DNA of 5,534 nt, taken from an uncultured delta proteobacterium. GTDB taxonomy: Bacteria; RBG-13-61-14; DRUE01. A program made the position numbers and the translations under genes. Positions 1-5,207 of this stretch are shown here, one piece after another. How positions within the stretch are numbered: the stretch's first letter is position 1; every line of letters begins with the position of its first letter. Under the pieces are notes generated by a model. That model searched no databases and had not been told where the DNA came from. It was given only the letters and a program-made list of their open reading frames with translations. The stretch covers positions 1 to 5,534 of the forward strand of contig CAIYYW010000385.1 in assembly GCA_903930515.1 (NCBI GenBank). Direction: 5' to 3'.

Positions 1-590
1 AAAAGCCCGACTTCATATTTTTGCATATTCTCGAGAAAAGTTCCCCGGCATTCTTTCTGCGCCATCAGGATTGGCTCAAAACAAGATTTTATTTGCGGGG
101 TCTTCCAGCCTCTTAAATTTTCTTTAAGCAGGTTTTTAGATTTTTTATCCCGCCCTGATTTATCTATAAAATGGTTAAGAGACATGGCTTTAGGCTGATT
201 TTGCGTATACAACCAAACGAAGCAATCCCGAATCAAGAACCCCGAATCGTCAACCGCGGAAGCCATCCGATGGTATAGCCGCGGGCTGGAAAAGGAAAAG
301 AAAAAACCGCCTGGTTTTAGAATCCGATGGAGTTCCCTGGAAACACTTAAGAACCAGTCATAGAATCTCCGGCCCTGCTGCTTGTCAAATTTCATCCCCG
401 GCGGAAGAGATTTTACAGTATGGCAATAATCAGTCACGGTAGAAACCTTCTTATGATTCCAATTATTGTCCATTTTATCCAGGAAATAGGGAGGGTCGGT
501 CAGGACCAGGTCAATTGAATTAGCTTCAATTTTCGGCAGAATTTGTTCAGCTGCGCCCAGGATGATTTTATCTAACAGCTGTTTATTCAT
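1..590 (-). CDS. DNA methyltransferase (N6-adenine/N4-cytosine type) of a type II R-M system, C-terminus outside window
   Basis: This gene encodes a predicted S-adenosylmethionine-dependent DNA methyltransferase that would modify the host's restriction sites. The first 196 codons are present and the reading frame leaves the window at base 1. Visible motifs are ILGAAEQILPKIEANSIDLV leading into the catalytic TDPPY (DPPY at residues 32-35), then LKPGGFFFSFSSPRLYHRM and WLYTQNQPKAMSLNHF. DPPY near the N-terminus with no FxGxG SAM motif before it fits the beta-class motif order, in which the SAM-binding motif lies C-terminal, here off the window. DPPY is compatible with either adenine-N6 or cytosine-N4 methylation, so the product base and target site are unknown. 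The start is ATG at 590, with GGGAG at 599-603 spaced 8 bases before it. It overlaps the end of the HNH endonuclease gene by 8 bases (ATGAATAA), which suggests translational coupling. Confidence 0.9.
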   Translation of the reverse strand, partial: MNKQLLDKIILGAAEQILPKIEANSIDLVLTDPPYFLDKMDNNWNHKKVSTVTDYCHTVKSLPPGMKFDKQQGRRFYDWFLSVSRELHRILKPGGFFFSFSSPRLYHRMASAVDDSGFLIRDCFVWLYTQNQPKAMSLNHFIDKSGRDKKSKNLLKENLRGWKTPQIKSCFEPILMAQKECRGTFLENMQKYEVGL

Positions 591-1305
591 TTGGGTTTCT
601 CCCGTTGAATTCCCGGTACAATATTTGGTATGCGCGCCACCGGACTTCCCGGTCCGATCTTTTGATCACTTGGGCATTAGCCACTTTTATAACCCTGCCT
701 CTCTCGTCATATACCCAATTATTTCGGTCGGCGCGATTGCACTTTTGGCATTGCGGAATTATGTTGCCCGGCACAAGTCCCCGGAGCGGGTTCATATGCG
801 CCATTTGCAAACTGGTTCTCGTATTCGGCCAATGAAGATGATATTCCCCTTCCCGCGAGCCGCAGGTTGCGCACCTATAGCCATAAGCGGCTTTTAATTC
901 TTCCCAACCGGCTGCTTCCGCCGCTCGATGTCCATGAAATGCCGGGTAGGGTCTTTCCAGGCTGACCAACTGGTATTCGCCTCTCTCCAAATGCACATCC
1001 CGGTTGTCTCGGCTTCCCGCGGCGATGAACCAGCCTTTTTGAGCGCCCAGATGTCTGGCCTGCTGGACATCATTAGTATCAGGATAATAAGATCGGATAA
1101 ATTGAGTCAACTCCTCTTTCGAGACCGATCTGGTGTTTGGATATGCTTGCGCCAAATAGATCAGGGTTAAGGCATCTTTGGTATATCCATCTGCATTTTT
1201 CAGTCTGGGAAGTATTACCCCATGAACGGCGAGATGCCTTTCGTGGTAATCCTTGATCATTTGATAAGTTTCTTCAAGGGCGCGTCTGGATATCCTTCTC
1301 GGCAT
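583..1305 (-). CDS. HNH restriction endonuclease (type II), partner of the overlapping methyltransferase
   Basis: This is a 240-residue protein with a C-terminal HNH (beta-beta-alpha metal) nuclease domain, expected to cut unmodified DNA. The nuclease region spans about residues 135-210. It has CATC (Cys145, Cys148) and CQKC (Cys186, Cys189) as two zinc-knuckle halves. The candidate general base is His170 in QMAHMNP, followed by Asn181 in GNIIPQC and Asn190 in CNRADRN, giving an HNN variant of the triad. Residues 1-130 have no motif I recognise; LTQFIRSYYPDTNDVQQARH and the following segment could be the DNA-recognition part (inference). I prefer ATG at 1305 over the in-frame TTG at 1308, because AGGAG at 1311-1315 is 5 bases from the ATG but only 2 from the TTG. 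The endonuclease assignment rests on the HNH motif plus the overlapping methyltransferase. Recognition sequence unknown. Confidence 0.87.
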   Translation of the reverse strand: MPRRISRRALEETYQMIKDYHERHLAVHGVILPRLKNADGYTKDALTLIYLAQAYPNTRSVSKEELTQFIRSYYPDTNDVQQARHLGAQKGWFIAAGSRDNRDVHLERGEYQLVSLERPYPAFHGHRAAEAAGWEELKAAYGYRCATCGSREGEYHLHWPNTRTSLQMAHMNPLRGLVPGNIIPQCQKCNRADRNNWVYDERGRVIKVANAQVIKRSDREVRWRAYQILYREFNGRNPNE

Positions 1306-1310
1306 CAACT

Positions 1311-1315
1311 CTCCT
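1311..1315 (-). promoter_or_regulatory. Ribosome binding site of the HNH endonuclease gene
   Basis: AGGAG on the minus strand lies 5 bases before ATG 1305 and only 2 before TTG 1308. It therefore decides the start in favour of the ATG. Confidence 0.7.
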
Positions 1316-1330
1316 CAATTTGCTCAGGAA

Positions 1331-1360
1331 ATTATACCTTTTACCCCTTCTTTTTGTAAA
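1331..1360 (-). promoter_or_regulatory. Candidate sigma70 promoter of the restriction-modification pair
   Basis: The -35 box is TTTACA at 1355-1360 (5 of 6 matches to TTGACA), the spacer is 18 bases, and the -10 box is TATAAT at 1331-1336 (perfect). The -35 lies within the last codons of gcvT and the -10 lies just past its stop. Transcription would start near 1324, giving a leader of about 19 bases before ATG 1305. No hairpin terminator is visible between gcvT and this promoter, so read-through from gcvT could add to expression. Confidence 0.6.
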
Positions 1361-2435
1361 ACGGCATCGCAACCACTTTCGCTTTCTTGTCCTCGCCCCG
1401 GATCTCAACCATTACTTCCCGGCCCAGCTCCGCAAACGCGGTCTCCACATATCCCATCGCAATCGGCAGGTCCACGCATGGGGTCTTGGTCCCGCTGGTC
1501 ACCTTGCCGATCACCCGGCCCCCGGCCTTGATCGGGTAGCCGTCGCGCGCAATGCCCTTGTCAATCACATTCAGCCCGACCCGCTTTTTTGTGACCCCGT
1601 TGATCTTCTGCCGGTCCAGCAACTCCTTGCCGATGAAGTTCTTGTTCCAGCCGATGGTCCAGGCCAAACCCGCTTCCAGCGGCGTGGTCTTTTCCGTGAT
1701 CTCGTGTCCGTGCAGCGGGTATCCCATTTCCAGTCTCAGGGTGTCCCGCGCCCCCAGTCCGCAGGGCTGAATCCCCTCCGGCTTTCCCTTGTCCAACAAA
1801 GCCGACCAGACCGAGCCCGATTTTTCAGCCGGATAAAATATCTCCACCCCGTCCTCGCCGGTGTAGCCGGTCCGGGCGATGATCGCCTTCTGCCCGAGAA
1901 GCTCGGCCTGGACAAAGGCGAAGTGGCCGATTTTTTCCGCCTCCGGGAACAGCTTGGAAAAAACCGCAAGGGCTTTCGGGCCTTGCGCCGCGATCTGCGC
2001 ATATTCCGGAGACTGGTTCACGATTTCCACCTGGTCGCCCGCTTTCTGCTCACGCATCCACTGGAAATCTTTCTCGGCATTGGACGCGTTCACGCAGACA
2101 AAAAGTTCGGTCTCGCCGATCTTGTAGAAGATCACATCGTCAATGATCCCGGCCTCATAATTCAGCAGCTCGCCGTATTGGGCCTTGCCGTTGGGGATTT
2201 TCTTGAGGTCATTGGTGAACACCCGCTGGCCGAATTTGAGCGCGTCCCGGCCCAGGATTCTGATCTCGCCCATATGGGAGGTGTCAAAAATCCCCGCCCG
2301 TTCCCGCACCGCCAAATGCTCCTCTTTGATCCCGGCAAAATACACCGGCAGTTCCCAACCCGCGAAATCCACCAGCCTTCCCGTATCCTTATACAGCGGA
2401 TACAAAGGGGTCCGTTTCAAAACCGCGATTGACAT
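1341..2435 (-). CDS. gcvT: Aminomethyltransferase, glycine cleavage system T-protein
   Basis: GcvT takes the aminomethyl group carried on lipoylated H-protein and, with tetrahydrofolate, releases ammonia and 5,10-methylene-tetrahydrofolate. It acts in the cytoplasm. The 364-residue product is the normal family length. Visible family signatures are TPLYPLYKDTGRLVDFAGWE near the N-terminus and GIFDTSHMGEI at 48-58. The acidic pair Asp99-Asp100 in AGIIDDVIFY corresponds to the folate/aminomethyl catalytic aspartate region. NASNAEKDFQWM is at 116-127, ARTGYTGEDGVEIF at 187-200, and GLGARDTLRLEMGYPLHGHE at 225-244, with a typical PFYKKK end. The reading frame extends to a GTG at 2441, but AAGGAG at 2443-2448 is 7 bases from ATG 2435 and 1 from the GTG, so ATG 2435 is preferred. 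The usual partners gcvH and gcvP are not in the window. Downstream, instead, are the restriction-modification genes, 35 bases away. Confidence 0.96.
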   Translation of the reverse strand: MSIAVLKRTPLYPLYKDTGRLVDFAGWELPVYFAGIKEEHLAVRERAGIFDTSHMGEIRILGRDALKFGQRVFTNDLKKIPNGKAQYGELLNYEAGIIDDVIFYKIGETELFVCVNASNAEKDFQWMREQKAGDQVEIVNQSPEYAQIAAQGPKALAVFSKLFPEAEKIGHFAFVQAELLGQKAIIARTGYTGEDGVEIFYPAEKSGSVWSALLDKGKPEGIQPCGLGARDTLRLEMGYPLHGHEITEKTTPLEAGLAWTIGWNKNFIGKELLDRQKINGVTKKRVGLNVIDKGIARDGYPIKAGGRVIGKVTSGTKTPCVDLPIAMGYVETAFAELGREVMVEIRGEDKKAKVVAMPFYKKKG

Positions 2436-2442
2436 TTCCACA

Positions 2443-2448
2443 CTCCTT
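2443..2448 (-). promoter_or_regulatory. Ribosome binding site of gcvT
   Basis: AAGGAG on the minus strand is spaced 7 bases from ATG 2435 and only 1 base from the upstream in-frame GTG 2441. It fixes the start at the ATG. Confidence 0.8.
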
Positions 2449-2464
2449 CTTGAAATTGCGACTA

Positions 2465-2493
2465 ATTATAATCTGATTTTTCTGGTGAGCCAA
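2465..2493 (-). promoter_or_regulatory. Candidate sigma70 promoter of gcvT
   Basis: The -35 box is TTGGCT at 2488-2493 (4 of 6), the spacer is 17 bases, and the -10 box is TATAAT at 2465-2470 (perfect). The expected start near 2458 leaves a leader of about 23 bases. That is far too short for a tandem glycine riboswitch, and none is seen. gcvT therefore has its own promoter besides any read-through from the upstream small ORF. Confidence 0.6.
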
Positions 2494-2524
2494 ACCTGGG
2501 GAAGAATTTCCTGGCGGAAAATTT

Positions 2525-2665
2525 TTATATCAACTCTCCGGATTCCATCGCATAAACATCTTCTTTCGGATCAGCGAAAAATTCAAAGCTTTCGCTCATC
2601 TGAGACAGCCGCAAAATTTCTTCGGCAGTTATATCTTCGGCGGCAATGAATATTTCTGTGTTCAT
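2525..2665 (-). CDS. 46-residue acidic protein of unknown function, possible orphan antitoxin
   Basis: The frame runs from ATG 2665 to TAA 2525. The product begins MNTEIFIAAEDITAEEILRL and ends FFADPKEDVYAMESGELI. It is short and acidic, has no membrane segment, and ends with a Phe-rich/Asp-Pro-Glu-Asp-Tyr-type tail. That tail reminds me of small antitoxins such as those encoded before MazF/PemK toxins, but this is a recollection of pattern and not a match I can prove. No toxin gene follows: the next gene downstream is gcvT. Support for it being real is an excellent promoter at 2697-2724, a perfect 8-bp inverted repeat around that promoter, and conservative amino-acid composition. The ribosome site is weak (AGGA about 12 bases before the ATG). 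Alternatives are a fragment of a longer protein or a chance ORF. Confidence 0.55.
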   Translation of the reverse strand: MNTEIFIAAEDITAEEILRLSQMSESFEFFADPKEDVYAMESGELI

Positions 2666-2670
2666 TTGCT

Positions 2671-2710
2671 TCTGGAATCCTATCCGGTCAGTCCTTATAG
2701 TAATTCCAGA
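2671..2710. repeat. Perfect 8-bp inverted repeat around the small-ORF promoter, candidate operator
   Basis: The arms are TCTGGAAT at 2671-2678 and ATTCCAGA at 2703-2710, separated by 24 bases, so the arm centres are 32 bp apart (about three helical turns). In the direction of transcription the first arm directly abuts the -10 box, and the second lies in the leader just before ATG 2665. Only the second arm would be transcribed, so the repeat is not an RNA terminator. Its placement fits a repressor-type binding site (inference). Confidence 0.5.
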
Positions 2711-2724
2711 CTGAAGGTTGTCAA
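2697..2724 (-). promoter_or_regulatory. Strong candidate sigma70 promoter of the 46-residue ORF
   Basis: The -35 box is TTGACA at 2719-2724 (perfect), the spacer is 16 bases, and the -10 box is TACTAT at 2697-2702 (4 of 6, keeping the key T1, A2, A5 and T6). It starts 18 bases past the end of the kinase gene. The predicted start near 2690 gives a leader of about 25 bases to ATG 2665. Transcripts could continue into gcvT. Confidence 0.65.
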
Positions 2725-2742
2725 TTAGATGAAACGGCGGTT

Positions 2743-3873
2743 TTATTTCAACTCCGGCAGATGCTGCTGGAGCATTTTCTTGACGGGCGCGAATTCCGGG
2801 AAGCGGTTAAGGCATTTTGCGAGCACGGTATATTCCGCGGGCTGGAATTTGAGGTATTCGGGCTTGTTTTTGACGATGGCGAGGAAATAGAAACGTCCGA
2901 CGATTTTGAAGGCTCGGTGGAGGACGCAGAGTTCAAAGACCCGGCGGAATCCTTTTAAATCCAGGGGCTTGAATCCCTGCTCGGAGAGTCGCCGGTAGAA
3001 GTAATTGACGGTATGCTCAATCAGGTCGTCTCCCAGGATCAGGGAGGTGTCGCGGTCATAGAGCAAAGAGGCCAGGTCATAGGGGAAAGGCGCCATCAGG
3101 GCGTCCTGGAAATCAATCACCCGGATCCTGCCGTCCTTATACATCAGGTTATCTATATGGTAGTCGCGGTGGTTCAGGATATAAGGCGAAGCCAAAAGGT
3201 CAGTGACGATCTTGTTGAAACAATCGTCCAGCAGTTTGGAGTCGGAATCCTTGAGCACGCTCCCAAGCCTTTTGTCCAAGGCCCATTCCCGGAAATGATC
3301 CAATTCCCAGCGGAGCAATTTCGGGTTGAAGCGCATCCGGAACCCGATGAAGTTGGGGTCTGGGCAGGAGCCCGCTCCAAGCTGAATCCGGACCAATTCG
3401 TCAACCGCCTGCTCCATCAGTTCAAACCTTCGCGGCTGGTCCGAGCAATTGATCGCGTCTCTGAGCAAGGTGTCTCCCAGGTCTTCAATATAGATCAGGC
3501 CGGCCTCGGGATGGTAAAAGCGCAACTCCGGGACCGCAACCCCGCATTTCTGAAAATGCCGGATCACATTCAAAAAGGGAAGTTCGGTGACCTCAAAACC
3601 CTCCTCCACGATCTCCTCAATCCCCTGCCTGGGATCGGTGTCCCGCAGGATCATCAGGATCATTGATTTGGTCCGGGCCGGGTCAACGGGATTCAGGATC
3701 ATCCGGACATATCCTCGGTTGGACGCCCCTCCCGGCAGGCCGATCAGGTCAAATTTATGGTCAGGACAGCCGATCCGGGACAGATCCTTTTGAATCGCGG
3801 AATAGATCCGGGCCGGATCCAGTTCCAGCCTTTTGCAGACCTCTTCCCATTTTAAAAACAAAACCCCCATCAT
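2743..3873 (-). CDS. COG3178/AmgK-like phosphotransferase, candidate cell-wall amino-sugar kinase
   Basis: This 376-residue kinase has the aminoglycoside-phosphotransferase fold and no signal peptide, so it should be cytoplasmic. Visible are the glycine/serine nucleotide-loop region GLPGGASNRGYVRM (about 45-58) and LIYIEDLGDTLLRDAI (126-141). RWELDHFREW lies at 188-197, the catalytic loop HRDYHIDNLM at 235-244 (Asp237, Asn242), and the metal-binding Asp254 in VIDFQDAL. PYDLASLLYDRD and a tail resembling LHRAFKIVGRFYFLA and RFPEFAPVKKML are typical of COG3178. That family includes AmgK, the anomeric MurNAc/GlcNAc kinase. Its neighbour nagZ makes an amino-sugar role plausible, but substrate cannot be read from sequence. 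The frame extends to TTG 3894, but that codon lies in the -10 box of a good promoter. ATG 3873 or the adjacent ATG 3870 is therefore the likelier start, with only a weak GGA before it. Confidence 0.87.
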   Translation of the reverse strand: MMGVLFLKWEEVCKRLELDPARIYSAIQKDLSRIGCPDHKFDLIGLPGGASNRGYVRMILNPVDPARTKSMILMILRDTDPRQGIEEIVEEGFEVTELPFLNVIRHFQKCGVAVPELRFYHPEAGLIYIEDLGDTLLRDAINCSDQPRRFELMEQAVDELVRIQLGAGSCPDPNFIGFRMRFNPKLLRWELDHFREWALDKRLGSVLKDSDSKLLDDCFNKIVTDLLASPYILNHRDYHIDNLMYKDGRIRVIDFQDALMAPFPYDLASLLYDRDTSLILGDDLIEHTVNYFYRRLSEQGFKPLDLKGFRRVFELCVLHRAFKIVGRFYFLAIVKNKPEYLKFQPAEYTVLAKCLNRFPEFAPVKKMLQQHLPELK

Positions 3874-3997
3874 TATTCCAGTTTGAGATTTCAAGTATAT
3901 CTATTCCCTTTCAGGTTTCAAATTTATTTGCCGTCGGCGAAAGCAGTCCCGATGATACGATTTTATTCTGGAATCCAAAATCCCAAAGACCAAAGCT
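3874..3997. other. Intergenic region between nagZ and the kinase, with repeat-like AT-rich sequence
   Basis: This 124-base spacer holds the kinase promoter at its kinase-proximal end. Further in are TCTGGAAT at 3967-3974 and ATTCCAG at 3875-3881, a near-palindromic GCCGTCGGC core at about 3931-3939, and AT-rich arms GATTTT/AAAATC about 12 bases apart around 3959-3982. The latter could form a weak hairpin, but there is no convincing U-tract, so I do not call a terminator. No ORF is supported here. Confidence 0.4.
3894..3921 (-). promoter_or_regulatory. Strong candidate sigma70 promoter of the AmgK-like kinase
   Basis: The -35 box is TTGAAA at 3916-3921 (5 of 6), the spacer is 16 bases, and the -10 box is TATACT at 3894-3899 (5 of 6). 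Transcription should begin around 3885-3888, leaving about 12-15 bases before ATG 3873. This argues against the upstream TTG 3894 as start codon and shows the kinase can be transcribed independently of nagZ. Confidence 0.65.
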
Positions 3998-5122
3998 TCA
4001 ACTTAAGCGAGCGAATTGATCCGCGATTGCCCGGTGCCGATCAATGCCGACCATCTGGTCCAGCGAACCCGGCGCCGGAAAATCGGTTGAATTCAGCAGT
4101 TTGGACTTGAGCTTGCCGACCCGCTCCCAGGCGGGAAAAATCCGGTCCATTCCGAGCGCGCCCATTTTTACCGCGGCGCAGAGGCCGGTATGGACCCGCT
4201 TCGCGCTCTCCATCCCCTCCGCGATCAAAAGGATATCCGCGCCGGCCCGGACCGACATAAACGCGCGGTCTTCCAGCGGGATCCCCTCCAGCGCCTTCAT
4301 CTCCAGCGAGTCCGCGATCACCACCCCGTTATATTTCATCTCGTCGCGCAAGAGTTCGCCGATGATCCGCTCGGAAAGCGTGGCCGGATGATATTTGTCA
4401 AAGGCCGGATATTTGATGTGGCCGATCATCACCGTGTCCACCCCCGCGGCAAAAGCCTTTTGGAACGGGACCAGCTCGCGCGACCGCGTGGTCTGCCGGT
4501 CAATGGCAACGGTCGGGAGTTCCAGATGCGAGTCTTCCCTGCTCGCGCCGTGTCCGGGAAAATGCTTGGCGCAGGCGATGATCTTTTCGGATTGAAGTCC
4601 GCGCATCAACGCGATCCCGAGCTTTGCCACCAGTTCCGGGTCTTTCCCGAACGACCGGTCCCCGATCACTTCATTCTCCGGGTTCAGGTCCAGGTCCAGC
4701 ACCGGCGCGAAATCCGTATTGATCCCGACCGCTCTCATTTCCCTGCCCAGGATTTTGCCGACCTCAAGCGCAAGGCTCTCATCCTTCTTGGCCCCCAGGT
4801 TTCTCATCGCCGGGAATTGCGTGAACCCATTCTTCAGCCTGGTCACCCTTCCGCCCTCCTGGTCAATGGAAATGAGCGCGGGATGAGCGGCCGATCTTTT
4901 CCGGATTTCATCCGTGAGCTTGCGGACTTGCATCGGCGTGGCCTCAGCCCCTGGGAACAGCAGGAACCCCGAAAGCCATCCCTTTTCCAGCCACTCCCCG
5001 GCCTCGGCCGTCAACTCGGTCCCGCGCAAATCCATCACGATCATCTGGCCGACCAATACTTCCAACTCCGGCAAGGGACCCAGTCCCTTGACCCCATCTT
5101 TTGCTTGATCTTTCTCGCCCAT
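3998..5122 (-). CDS. nagZ: Beta-N-acetylhexosaminidase, glycoside hydrolase family 3 (NagZ)
   Basis: NagZ removes GlcNAc from GlcNAc-anhydroMurNAc(-peptide) wall fragments in peptidoglycan recycling. Visible in the 374-residue product are VGQMIVMDLRG (24-34), SIDQEGGRVTRLKNGFTQFP (85-104), and INTDFAPVLDLDLNPENEVI (134-153). The diagnostic bacterial NagZ signature KHFPGHGASREDSHLELP lies at 186-203, with the Asp197-His199 acid/base dyad. VIADSLEMKAL (268-278) carries the nucleophile Asp271. All catalytic residues are intact. There is no signal peptide or membrane segment, so it should be cytoplasmic, as in Gram-negative recycling. It is somewhat longer than the E. coli enzyme, with about 20 extra N-terminal residues and a C-terminal extension. 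The start is uncertain: ATG 5122 has only GGA directly before it, and an in-frame TTG at 5131 has GTGGA 7 bases upstream. The AmgK-like kinase gene follows in the same direction. Confidence 0.94.
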   Translation of the reverse strand: MGEKDQAKDGVKGLGPLPELEVLVGQMIVMDLRGTELTAEAGEWLEKGWLSGFLLFPGAEATPMQVRKLTDEIRKRSAAHPALISIDQEGGRVTRLKNGFTQFPAMRNLGAKKDESLALEVGKILGREMRAVGINTDFAPVLDLDLNPENEVIGDRSFGKDPELVAKLGIALMRGLQSEKIIACAKHFPGHGASREDSHLELPTVAIDRQTTRSRELVPFQKAFAAGVDTVMIGHIKYPAFDKYHPATLSERIIGELLRDEMKYNGVVIADSLEMKALEGIPLEDRAFMSVRAGADILLIAEGMESAKRVHTGLCAAVKMGALGMDRIFPAWERVGKLKSKLLNSTDFPAPGSLDQMVGIDRHRAIADQFARLS

Positions 5123-5147
5123 TCCAGGCAAAGCTTAATCCACAAAA

Positions 5148-5153
5148 ATTATG
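5148..5153 (-). promoter_or_regulatory. Possible -10 element for nagZ
   Basis: CATAAT on the minus strand matches TATAAT at 5 of 6 positions and lies 25 bases before ATG 5122, the same spacing as the better promoters here. No good -35 is found 16-18 bases upstream (TTGAAC is present but only 13 bases away), so this is weak. Confidence 0.3.
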
Positions 5154-5207
5154 GGCGCAAACAAGAGTTCAAAGTCCGGGTATGAAATCTATGTTGAGAA
5201 AACCGTT

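Noticed and set aside
1320-2432. Long plus-strand ORF (370 codons) opposite gcvT
   Set aside because: It lies exactly antisense to a gcvT with all family motifs. Its translation is rich in Arg, His, Pro and Leu with no recognisable motif, so it is a shadow frame.
2436-2441. GTG 2441 as the gcvT start, and likewise TTG 1308 and TTG 3894 for the HNH and kinase genes
   Set aside because: Ribosome-site spacing of 1-2 bases (gcvT, HNH), or overlap with a -10 box (kinase), makes the internal ATG codons better starts.
2436-2524. Glycine riboswitch upstream of gcvT
   Set aside because: The leader after the likely promoter is about 23 bases, and the whole gap to the small ORF is 89 bases. No paired aptamer-like helices are seen.
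2505-2526. Hairpin TTTCC-TGGC-GGAAA followed by TTTTT on the plus strand, possible terminator
   Set aside because: The stem is only 5 bp with few GC pairs, and no plus-strand gene would need it. On the minus strand it lacks a U-tract.
3013-3666. Plus-strand ORF (217 codons) opposite the kinase
   Set aside because: It is antisense to the HRDYH/DFQDA kinase motifs and shows no independent motif or initiation signal.
4190-5185. Long plus-strand ORF (331 codons) opposite nagZ
   Set aside because: It is antisense to the intact nagZ catalytic motifs, with His/Arg/Pro-rich composition and no ribosome site; a shadow frame.
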